A DNA stretch of 6,518 nucleotides, taken from contig DQAM01000052.1 of NCBI GenBank assembly GCA_003523545.1, forward strand, positions 1 to 6,518, in the 5' to 3' direction. Both the position numbers and the translations under genes were made by a program. The notes below the pieces were generated by a model that searched no databases, was not told the DNA's origin, and was given only the letters and a program-made list of their open reading frames with translations. Position 1 is the first letter of the stretch. The number at the start of each line of letters is the position of its first letter. This DNA comes from Dysgonomonas sp. GTDB taxonomy: Bacteria; Bacteroidota; Bacteroidia; Bacteroidales; Dysgonomonadaceae. Positions 1 to 5,968 of the stretch are shown one piece after another.

Positions 1-12
1 TTTTTCTTTCAT
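1..12 (-). CDS. possible start of next downstream gene (partial)
   Basis: An ATG on the minus strand at 12-10 opens a frame of four codons (M-K-E-K) before the window ends. It lies 18 bases after the stop codon of the polyferredoxin gene, and the bases between are A/T-rich, as is usual before starts in this phylum. The spacing would suit a second gene in the same operon. Four codons cannot identify a product, and a chance ATG is quite possible. Confidence 0.3.
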
Positions 13-30
13 AATTTTTTTAATTCTTTA

Positions 31-1554
31 TCAAATAGTATGATGCCTGACATTTCCTTCCACATATATAGCACTGAACGGACGTGCCGGACAATAATGC
101 TCACAAGCTCCGCAACCGATACATAATTCAGTACTCACTACAGGAAATTTCAAAGATTTCTCATCCTCAGGATTGATAGCCGCCAAAGTGACCGCTCCGG
201 TTGGACAATGACGCTCGCAGCTGGTACACTGCAAATTATCCGTATTTACAATGCAGTTATCTTTCACCCAAACAGCCCGTCCGATTGAAATAGATGTTTT
301 TTCTGCCGTAGTGATAGGTATTATCGCTTTATTGGGACATACACTTGAACATTCTATACATTCGGGACGGCAGTAGCCTCGTTCGAACGACATTTCAGGC
401 TGCATAAAAGTCAGCAAATTCCCAGAAGGGCGGAGTATATTGTTGGGACAGGCAGATACACATAGCTGGCAGGCAGTGCAATGGTTTTTCATATTCTGAA
501 TCCCCTGCGCTCCGGGGGGAACAATCGAAGTTTTCCTTTCGGGAACTTTTTTATCTTCGATATCCGCCAGTCCGCCGTCGACCTGCAGCTGTTGAGCTTT
601 TACTGTACTTGCCACAGCTGCTGTTCCAAGCAGAGTTAACATATTACGACGTGTAAAACCCTCGGAATTATTCTCGTAATTCGAAGAACTTTCGATAACA
701 ACTTCTTCACGTATTTCTTTTTTCTTAGCAGGTTTTGCCAGAATATATTGTATTCCTCCCGATTTACATTTACCTATACAGTTGAAACAAGTGACACAAC
801 GGCTGTGGTCTATAGTCATGTCGTTTATATTGATACATGAAGCTTTACAGCTTCGTTCACACATTTTACATTGCGTACATTTACTCTCTGCAAAGCTTAT
901 TCTGAATAAAGAATATTTTGATAATAATCCGAGAAAAGTTCCCACCGGACAGATGGTATTACAGTATGTTCTTCCATGCCTCCATGCTAAAATACCAATA
1001 GCAACTAAGGTGACAACAGCTATCGCAAAGGTTATCCAGCTTTTAATCCATACTTCAGTTGAATAAAAGGCATAACTATCTGCCCTTTCGGCAATAGCAG
1101 CCAGTAGATTATTACCTAACCGATAGATGGGCGTGAAAAAACTGGATGCGATACGTCCATAAGCTGCATATGGGTCTAGAATGGAAACCACAGCACTGAT
1201 ACCCAGCACCATAGAAACCACAAACAGGGCAAGTACGCCGTACCGCAACCATGATTTAGATGGTGAATAACGAAAGCGTCTTTTTTTCTTTTTCCTGCGG
1301 GCTGAAATGTTAGATACTCCATCCTGGAATATTCCTAATGGACAAATAACCGAACAATAGATACGCCCGAAAATAAGGGTAATCACTATTAGACCAACAA
1401 TTACGGCTACATTTACTGCTAGTATAGCTGGGATTAGCTGTATGCGTGCCATCCATCCAAACCAATGATGGAGTGTTCCGGTAAAATCCAGAAATAACAA
1501 GGTTATTAGTATAAAAAAGATGACAGCAAAAATGATTCTGATTTTTCGTAACAT
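31..1554 (-). CDS. NapH/NapG-like fusion polyferredoxin, membrane electron-transfer protein
   Basis: A 507-residue iron-sulfur protein expected to pass electrons across or along the inner membrane. Residues 1-275 resemble NapH: four likely membrane spans (about 5-24, 41-62, 103-124, 172-190), a CX3CP motif after span 2 (C67/C71) and another after span 4 (C198/C202), then two ferredoxin clusters (C226/229/232/236 and C253/256/259/263). Residues 300-507 resemble NapG: a twin-arginine-like segment (R302-R303), then four cluster motifs, C359/362/365/369, C395/399/402/406, C434/443/446/450 and C478/481/484/488. In nitrate reductase systems NapH and NapG are separate proteins that feed electrons from quinol towards the periplasm; here one chain carries both. 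No nap catalytic gene is visible, so the acceptor is unknown. The ATG is followed at once by a positively charged end and span 1, which supports this start. Family-level call is strong; the physiological role is open. Confidence 0.85.
   Translation of the reverse strand: MLRKIRIIFAVIFFILITLLFLDFTGTLHHWFGWMARIQLIPAILAVNVAVIVGLIVITLIFGRIYCSVICPLGIFQDGVSNISARRKKKKRRFRYSPSKSWLRYGVLALFVVSMVLGISAVVSILDPYAAYGRIASSFFTPIYRLGNNLLAAIAERADSYAFYSTEVWIKSWITFAIAVVTLVAIGILAWRHGRTYCNTICPVGTFLGLLSKYSLFRISFAESKCTQCKMCERSCKASCININDMTIDHSRCVTCFNCIGKCKSGGIQYILAKPAKKKEIREEVVIESSSNYENNSEGFTRRNMLTLLGTAAVASTVKAQQLQVDGGLADIEDKKVPERKTSIVPPGAQGIQNMKNHCTACQLCVSACPNNILRPSGNLLTFMQPEMSFERGYCRPECIECSSVCPNKAIIPITTAEKTSISIGRAVWVKDNCIVNTDNLQCTSCERHCPTGAVTLAAINPEDEKSLKFPVVSTELCIGCGACEHYCPARPFSAIYVEGNVRHHTI
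595..654 (-). other. internal twin-arginine-like export segment
   Basis: Residues 301-320 of the polyferredoxin read T-R-R-N-M-L, then a short hydrophobic run, then T-V-K-A before Q-Q. This is the layout of a Tat signal peptide (twin arginine, hydrophobic core, V-x-A cleavage-like site) but it sits inside the protein, between a cytoplasmic-type ferredoxin pair and a NapG-like four-cluster domain. It could act as a fifth, Tat-inserted span, or be cleaved to free the C-terminal half. The motif is seen; its function is inferred. Confidence 0.55.
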
Positions 1555-1608
1555 ATTGTTTTATTGTGTTTATTATCTCAGTTTATCTAATTCAGAAGCC
1601 AGATAGTT

Positions 1609-1620
1609 ATGAATATTCAT
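1609..1620. promoter_or_regulatory. 12-base perfect palindrome upstream of polyferredoxin gene
   Basis: ATGAATATTCAT is its own reverse complement and lies 55-66 bases before the polyferredoxin start codon. Ten of its bases (AATATTCATT, counting one base past it) recur at 1669-1678. It could bind a dimeric regulator, but AT-rich DNA produces such palindromes by chance and no matching regulator is known from the window. Confidence 0.25.
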
Positions 1621-1774
1621 TCTTTATCTAAAACTTTTCGTTCCCTCTCTTCTCTATTTTCTTATACAAATATTCATTATTTTTCTGAAAATTATAACAG
1701 GTGTCCGACTAATACGAAAAATTTATAAATAAAAACGAATCGAATAAAATATAAAAGATGACTATTCCCGTCTC

Positions 1775-1852
1775 TATCTGTCTTTCTGAGTGCAACGAAG
1801 AATCTGAATTCTCTGCTAACAGAAGCTTCACTATTATTCAGCATGACAGATA
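1775..1852. repeat. decayed intergenic palindromic (REP-like) element
   Basis: The ends are perfect 8-base inverted repeats, TATCTGTC at 1775-1782 and GACAGATA at 1845-1852. Inside them the arms continue imperfectly: TTTCTGAG at 1783-1790 faces TTCAGCAT at 1837-1844, and a GAAGAATCT-like core at 1797-1805 faces a copy near 1822-1828. From memory, this resembles the widespread bacterial intergenic palindrome of the form TGTCATTCTGAGCG...GAAGAATCT...TTCAGAATGACA, with several substitutions, so I read it as an old copy. It would also fold in the mRNA past the response regulator stop and might help end or protect that transcript. Confidence 0.55.
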
Positions 1853-1912
1853 ATAAAGAATAACTTTTAGGAAAACCAAATAGCTGATATACATAATTTT
1901 TTTAACTACTGA

Positions 1913-2677
1913 TTATACATTTTCATTTACAACCCACATCTTAAATTCCGAAGCCTTATTTTTACTTATATAAATTCGTTCTGGTGTTTCCACATCCAGC
2001 GTCAGCAGTAACCGGCTGTCAAACCAGATGGTTATATTTTTTACGCTGTTTCGCGAAATGATAAACTGTTTGTTTGCCCTGTAAAATTCTGCCGGATTCA
2101 GCGATGAATATATTTGTTCGAGCGTTTTTGAATAAAAGTATGACTTCCCGTTTTTAAGTATAATCCTGGTAACTTTATCAGATGTATAAAAACAGGAAAT
2201 ATCATTTGTATCTACAGGAAGTAACTTATCCTGAACAGGTATCAGAAACTTATCCCTGTAGCGTTGCGAAGGTGTCAGTTGAGTCAGTCTTGCGAGATAA
2301 TCAACTACTTCTGTCCTTGTCCACTTAGACAATTTCTGCAAAGACCGCTGTACTTCTTCCCCTTTGATAGGTTTCAGCAGGTAATCGACGCTATTAACTT
2401 TAAAAGCTTCGATAGCATATTCATCATAAGCCGTAGTAAAAATAATAGGTATTTCGACTTCTATAGCATCAAAAATTGAAAATGCCGAACCATCAGATAA
2501 ATGTATATCCATGAATATCAAGTCAGGAAGAACATTCGAATACAGCCATTTTACGGTCTGGCTTACACTTTCCGTATTCCCGATAATGTCGATATTGGGA
2601 TCTACCTCATTTATGATAGCTGCCAGATTTTCATACGCTGCGGTCTCATCTTCTACAATCAGTACTTTCATAAGCAT
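1913..2677 (-). CDS. LytTR-family response regulator
   Basis: A 254-residue two-component regulator. Residues 3-120 form a receiver domain: acidic pocket E9/D10, phospho-acceptor D57 in the F-M-D-I-H strand, T81/T82 switch positions, and K102-P103. Residues about 140-250 form a LytTR DNA-binding domain, with the usual F-Y-R-A-N-K-Q-F-I-I stretch at 198-207. Such proteins bind pairs of short direct repeats near promoters. The first ATG touches the kinase stop codon with no gap; a second ATG two codons later (2671) gives the more typical M-K-V-L-I-V-E-D-E beginning and could be the true start. Co-transcription with the kinase at 2678-3691 is nearly certain, so that kinase is the expected phosphate donor. 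Targets are not shown by the sequence. Confidence 0.92.
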   Translation of the reverse strand: MLMKVLIVEDETAAYENLAAIINEVDPNIDIIGNTESVSQTVKWLYSNVLPDLIFMDIHLSDGSAFSIFDAIEVEIPIIFTTAYDEYAIEAFKVNSVDYLLKPIKGEEVQRSLQKLSKWTRTEVVDYLARLTQLTPSQRYRDKFLIPVQDKLLPVDTNDISCFYTSDKVTRIILKNGKSYFYSKTLEQIYSSLNPAEFYRANKQFIISRNSVKNITIWFDSRLLLTLDVETPERIYISKNKASEFKMWVVNENV

Positions 2678-3691
2678 CTATACGGCTAAAGGTAAATAAA
2701 CATTAAAAGTATCTTCGGTATCTTCAATCCTTATCCGTTTATTCATCAGTAAAGAAAAACGGTTGCTGAGATTTTTCAACCCAGTGCCGTTTGTTTCGGC
2801 TGGTGTCAGTTTCGGATATTTCGGATTAGATACGACAAGTTCATTTTTATCATTCAATACAATGGCCACTACCATTTTGTGTTCGCTGTCTATTTTATTG
2901 TGTACAACGACATTTTCGATAAGGGGCAATACGGATAAAACAGGTAATTTATAGCACCTCTTACTGGTGTCCACATCTATTTTAAAGTTGAGTTTACTGG
3001 CAAAGCGCACTTCCATCATATAGAAGAAAGCATTTACAAATTCGAGTTCCTCCTCCAGAGAAACCAGGCCTTTCTTATCACTTTGAAGAATGTAACGGAA
3101 CACGTCCGACATTTTATTTACGTAAGTAAGGGTGTTCTCATCATTCTTTTTACGGATAAGGGAAGTTAATCCATTCAAGGAATTAAAGAAAAAATGCGGA
3201 TTGATTTGATTCATCAGGGCATCGTACCGGCTTTGAAGATTTTCTACTTTTAACTGTTCAATTTCCTGTTCGGTTTTTCGTTGAACCTTGTACATCAGGT
3301 AAATATGTCCCATAAAAGTACTGAGGAAACATACTACGGAAAACTGGAAAACCAATATACTCCCGAAATGTTTAGGCTTCGTGTAAACTAACAAAGTAAG
3401 TGCTACAAAAATCCCGTAGGCTAAACCGCTTATAAGTATATTATACCAGAACCTTTTGTTAAAAGACTGCGTACTGAATTTTTCAAGATTTATTCTTATC
3501 AGCATAAATATCAATATACTGAAATAGATATAGCGAAAAGCAAAGTATAACAAATGATGTGTTAATTCCGTTCCTTTTAAAATCTCCAGTTCCCACGGCA
3601 GGCATGAAATATTCGGATAAACAACAAAAATAGAGCTGATGAGGCTTATCAATATTAATTTGGAGGTAGTATACTTGTTAAATAAATTCAT
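2678..3691 (-). CDS. LytS/YehU-type membrane sensor histidine kinase
   Basis: A 337-residue kinase. About four hydrophobic spans fill residues 11-134, followed by a charged, helical linker (138-158) likely to be a dimeric coiled coil. The His_kinase (PF06580-type) domain follows, with phospho-acceptor H166 in N-Q-I-N-P-H-F-F-F-N-S-L-N. The ATP-binding domain has the N-box L-P-L-I-E-N (N260) and a glycine motif N-G-T-G-L-K-N (301-307). The usual H-G after the N-box is H264-N265 here, and the classic D-x-G-x-G motif is replaced by V-S-N-P, a variation I recall from other Bacteroidota members and not a clear sign of inactivity. There is no separate periplasmic sensor domain, so the signal is probably sensed in or near the membrane. 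It is the first gene of a pair with the LytTR regulator it abuts. Confidence 0.92.
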   Translation of the reverse strand: MNLFNKYTTSKLILISLISSIFVVYPNISCLPWELEILKGTELTHHLLYFAFRYIYFSILIFMLIRINLEKFSTQSFNKRFWYNILISGLAYGIFVALTLLVYTKPKHFGSILVFQFSVVCFLSTFMGHIYLMYKVQRKTEQEIEQLKVENLQSRYDALMNQINPHFFFNSLNGLTSLIRKKNDENTLTYVNKMSDVFRYILQSDKKGLVSLEEELEFVNAFFYMMEVRFASKLNFKIDVDTSKRCYKLPVLSVLPLIENVVVHNKIDSEHKMVVAIVLNDKNELVVSNPKYPKLTPAETNGTGLKNLSNRFSLLMNKRIRIEDTEDTFNVYLPLAV

Positions 3692-3826
3692 CTCTGCTTT
3701 TATATGGGAATAGACGGTTGTCTTATTTTCTAATTATCGTATAAAGATACCGGTTTTGCCATATAGTTTTAGTAAACGGACGATTATAACGAAAAAAATC
3801 TATATTAAAAGGAAAAAATCTATTTT
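3692..3826. other. AT-rich gap before kinase/regulator operon
   Basis: This 135-base gap has no gene. It must hold the end of the permease-lipoprotein transcript and probably the promoter of the kinase operon. The minus-strand TATCTTTA at 3749-3742 is one mismatch from the Bacteroidota -7 element TAnnTTTG, about 50 bases before the kinase start. The nearest TTTG-like partner (TTTA at 3776-3773) is 23 bases away, against the usual 19-21. The promoter call is therefore weak. Confidence 0.35.
3791..3823 (-). repeat. tandem AT-rich direct repeat, 20-21 base spacing
   Basis: On the minus strand ATAGATTTTTTC (3823-3812) is followed by ATAGATTTTTTTC (3803-3791), differing by one T. The copies are spaced about two helical turns apart, the spacing LytTR-type regulators often favour. 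The bases do not match the best-known LytTR half-site, and the repeat starts inside the lipoprotein stop codon region, so simple low-complexity sequence is an alternative. Confidence 0.35.
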
Positions 3827-4324
3827 TTACTCTGCCATTTCAAAGGTAATAAATATACTGCCTGCACCTAATGCAGCTTCCAGTCCGGAAGGGTTATCCA
3901 AATGCCCGATTCGGGTATAAGTGTATGTGGATGAAAATGTTTTGTAGAACAATACCAATGTAGATGATCCGTAGAGCATCAGGTCTCCGTTTTGTATCGT
4001 TCCGTGAGTAGAGGCATTTGTTGGTAATGAGTTTGATAAATTATAATATTTCTCATTACTGTTTAGTTCGAACATATTAATGGACATTGGCAACAGGGAT
4101 TTGAATGCATCAGCAGTTGCATTGTCGTAAAAAGTTAATGTGAAAATTGTAGAGCCGACTTTTATATTACCCTTATTCCCTGCTGCCGGAGGATTCGTTC
4201 CCGGATCAGGATTAGGATTTGTTACCGGTTGCTCCTGCAAATCTTCATCTTGACCGCAGGAAGTTACTCCCGCGGATATTGATAATGACAATATCATGAT
4301 TAGAAGATATGTGAATCGTTTCAT
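3827..4324 (-). CDS. cyclophilin-like-fold lipoprotein, probably surface-exposed
   Basis: A 165-residue lipoprotein. Residues 1-22 are a lipoprotein signal peptide ending in V-T-S, with lipid-anchored C23. The next residues, G-Q-D-E-D, are acidic like the Bacteroidota lipoprotein export signal that sends lipoproteins to the cell surface. A Pro/Asn-rich linker (31-50) leads to a domain at about 53-163 of the cyclophilin-like-fold family (PF18050-type). Family marks are N-E-K-Y-Y-N-L (90-96), G-D-L-M (113-116), S-T-L-V-L-F-Y (121-127), and R-I-G-H-L-D-N-P (138-145). Proline isomerase activity has not been established for this family to my knowledge and should not be assumed. It follows the efflux permease by 21 bases and is probably co-transcribed. 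The domain is about 45% identical by eye to the protein at 5969-6394. Confidence 0.85.
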   Translation of the reverse strand: MKRFTYLLIMILSLSISAGVTSCGQDEDLQEQPVTNPNPDPGTNPPAAGNKGNIKVGSTIFTLTFYDNATADAFKSLLPMSINMFELNSNEKYYNLSNSLPTNASTHGTIQNGDLMLYGSSTLVLFYKTFSSTYTYTRIGHLDNPSGLEAALGAGSIFITFEMAE

Positions 4325-4345
4325 TTTTCAGTGTTTAAAATTTAA

Positions 4346-5527
4346 TTAATATGCAAATTGTACTTTTTTTGCATCCCGTTGTCTTAGGTATATAAATACA
4401 ATACCCAGCACAAGGAATATCAATGTACCCATGACCGCATAACGTGTATCAAGAGCAGTGATGAACATTCCGCAGAAGGCTGTTCCGACTGCTGTTCCCA
4501 GATTAGTAGAAGTAAGGAATATCCCGTTGGCAAAATCAGGCGCTTCGGGTGCTGACTGGCTGATCATATACTGGCAATTGTTACTGGCGATACCTGCAAG
4601 AATTCCCAGTCCGAAAATGATTCCTCCCATAGTAATCATGTATTCTCCTAAAATGAAAAGTACCACATACATAATTACCATAATGAACGGAATTATCTTG
4701 ATTGTTTTCGAAGGTATCTGCACCAGCAATTTTCCAGCTATCAGATTGCCGATAATATTTGCTCCTCCATATATAAAGAGCATAATGCTTATTATCTTAA
4801 AATTTAATGCGGTTATATTTTTAAGAAAATCGGACAAAAAGCTGAAAAATCCGAACACGGCGCCGTTGATAAATATGACAGCCAGAATAGAATTCCACAT
4901 AATAGTTTTCTTTAATACCCGAAACTGGGAACCATACGACAGCCTTTCTTTAACAGGAATAGAAGGTACTAGAAATATGGTGGCAATAAATACCAGAGCA
5001 TTCACTATGGCAAAGAAAAGCATAGCCATAGAGAAACCGGTTTCTCCGGCAATCAGGCTGGTTACTGGAACACCGAGAACCATACCGGCAGATACACCGA
5101 TAAAGATTCGTGATACAGCTTTGGGTGATTGTTCTTTCGGAACTGAAGATGCTGCAACAGAAAAAGCCATGGATACATAAATAGGGTGAAAAAATGCCGG
5201 AATAATACGGGCAACAAGTATAACGTTAAAACTGGTAGTCAACATAGATATGATATTGCTTATCACGAATATTCCCAAAGCCAGCAGCATTACCCTTTTT
5301 CGGTTGATGCCGGAAAAAATGAGGGGCATAATGGGACCTGAGATAGCTACAACAAGAGCAAAGGCACTGACAGTCCATCCGGCGGCAGGCACTGATACAC
5401 TGAATGTTTCGGCAATAAGCGGCAGTATACCTACTATTCCCATCTCTGTGTTGATGATACCGAATACTCCAACCGTTAATATAAATACTAGTAAACTACT
5501 GCGTTGTGATTTTATAAACTTTTTCAT
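4346..5527 (-). CDS. AraJ/YdhP-type MFS efflux permease
   Basis: A 393-residue major facilitator protein of normal length, with about twelve hydrophobic spans and a short basic tail. The first span carries N-T-E-M-G-I-V-G-I-L-P (26-36), the T-E...G-x-L-P mark of the AraJ/YdhP/drug:H+ antiporter-1 group. The loop between spans 2 and 3 has G-I-N-R-K-R (73-78), a reduced form of the MFS motif A. The span-5 area has a glycine-rich antiporter-like stretch ending G-V-P (149-153). Relatives export sugars, nucleosides or drugs; the substrate cannot be read from the sequence. The ATG at 5527 is the first start after an in-frame stop at 5551-5549. It is the first gene of a pair with the lipoprotein, and an inverted repeat sits 24-39 bases before its start. 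Confidence 0.9.
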   Translation of the reverse strand: MKKFIKSQRSSLLVFILTVGVFGIINTEMGIVGILPLIAETFSVSVPAAGWTVSAFALVVAISGPIMPLIFSGINRKRVMLLALGIFVISNIISMLTTSFNVILVARIIPAFFHPIYVSMAFSVAASSVPKEQSPKAVSRIFIGVSAGMVLGVPVTSLIAGETGFSMAMLFFAIVNALVFIATIFLVPSIPVKERLSYGSQFRVLKKTIMWNSILAVIFINGAVFGFFSFLSDFLKNITALNFKIISIMLFIYGGANIIGNLIAGKLLVQIPSKTIKIIPFIMVIMYVVLFILGEYMITMGGIIFGLGILAGIASNNCQYMISQSAPEAPDFANGIFLTSTNLGTAVGTAFCGMFITALDTRYAVMGTLIFLVLGIVFIYLRQRDAKKVQFAY

Positions 5528-5550
5528 TATATATAGACTTAATGTAAATC

Positions 5551-5566
5551 AGTAGTTCTCACTACT
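5551..5566. promoter_or_regulatory. inverted repeat before permease gene, possible operator
   Basis: AGTAGT (5551-5556) and ACTACT (5561-5566) are a perfect 6-base inverted repeat around TCTC, 24-39 bases upstream of the permease start. Allowing one bulged base it extends by two more pairs. Read in the transcript direction it is not followed by a U-run, so it is not a terminator. It fits an operator for a dimeric repressor or a small 5' leader hairpin; no regulator for it lies in the window. Confidence 0.4.
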
Positions 5567-5600
5567 TGATTTTTTCATTTATGATAAACGTTCTTTATTA

Positions 5601-5673
5601 CTGCCTCGCCTTTTCAAAGGCGTGCCTTCTGCACTTTTATCTTGATATAAAAGTACCAAAAGATCAAGGCAGC
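5601..5673. repeat. clustered hairpins, likely Bacteroidota intergenic repeat
   Basis: Three nested or adjacent inverted repeats sit in 73 bases. CGCCTTT/AAAGGCG at 5607-5622 encloses 2 bases. ACTTTTAT (5633-5640) faces ATAAAAGT (5647-5654). TGCCTT (5623-5628) faces AAGGCA (5667-5672). CTTGAT (5641-5646) can instead pair with ATCAAG (5663-5668), giving a competing fold. The ACTTTTATCTTGATATAAAAGTACC core looks like a sequence I recall as recurring between genes in Bacteroidales genomes. That family link is memory, not a search. Confidence 0.4.
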
Positions 5674-5968
5674 ATCTCTATACGGCCAGTCATTCGGTTT
5701 GCTGACTAAAACAAATAAAACTCGCATTATATATGGTCAGACACATTTGTTATTTTAATGTCAACTGCACCGGACAGGTAAATCAGCCGGCGAGATAAAT
5801 ACCAGTCAGGCTTGCACCTGCAAACTACTCCCTTTATCGTTAGCGAGAGAAGGCAATTCCTGCAGCCTTAGCATTACAGGTATTTTGGCTATCGGCTAAC
5901 AGTTTTAAGTGATTAGACACAGAGTAGATAAAAGAACGCTTTTTTTAATCAGTTTTTAATATTCTTTG

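Larger units (their letters stand above)
1555..1912. other. 358-base intergenic region, no gene
   Basis: I see no convincing reading frame in either strand between the response regulator stop and the polyferredoxin start. It holds the worn palindromic repeat at 1775-1852, a 12-base perfect palindrome at 1609-1620 and a second partial copy of that palindrome at 1669-1678. A promoter for the polyferredoxin is expected here. The sequence at 1667-1674 (minus strand AATATTTG) is one mismatch from the Bacteroidota -7 consensus TAnnTTTG, but no TTTG lies at the usual distance upstream, so I do not call a promoter. Confidence 0.6.
5528..5968. other. 441-base intergenic region, no intact gene
   Basis: No credible reading frame spans this gap on either strand. 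The minus-strand frame that continues longest from 5920 to 5580 contains seven stop codons, about what chance predicts. The part nearest the permease holds the inverted repeat at 5551-5566. The middle holds a cluster of hairpins at 5601-5673, and 5755-5920 contains further short inverted repeats (for example GTTAGC at 5839-5844 facing GCTAAC at 5895-5900). I see no strong terminator for the gene at 5969-6394 and no clear Bacteroidota promoter for the permease. Confidence 0.6.

Noticed and set aside
782..1066. Open frame of 94 codons on the plus strand
   Set aside because: Antisense to the cysteine-rich and membrane parts of the polyferredoxin; no domain and no upstream signals.
31..1554. Assigning the polyferredoxin to periplasmic nitrate reduction
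   Set aside because: No napA, napB, napC or napD gene is present in the window, so the nap resemblance is kept at the domain level and no gene symbol is given.
3813..3828. AAAAAAT/ATTTTTT inverted repeat as a terminator of the permease-lipoprotein unit
   Set aside because: The stem is only A-T pairs with a 2-base loop and overlaps the stop codon; it would be too weak to act as an intrinsic terminator.
4458..5180. Open frame of 240 codons on the plus strand
   Set aside because: It lies wholly antisense to the permease, whose family motifs and span pattern are clear. Its translation shows no recognisable domain, and complement-strand frames opposite hydrophobic proteins are often open.
5580..5920. 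Possible pseudogene on the minus strand
   Set aside because: The best frame has seven stops in about 113 codons, near the chance rate, and no stretch matches a family I can name; a non-coding repeat is the better reading.
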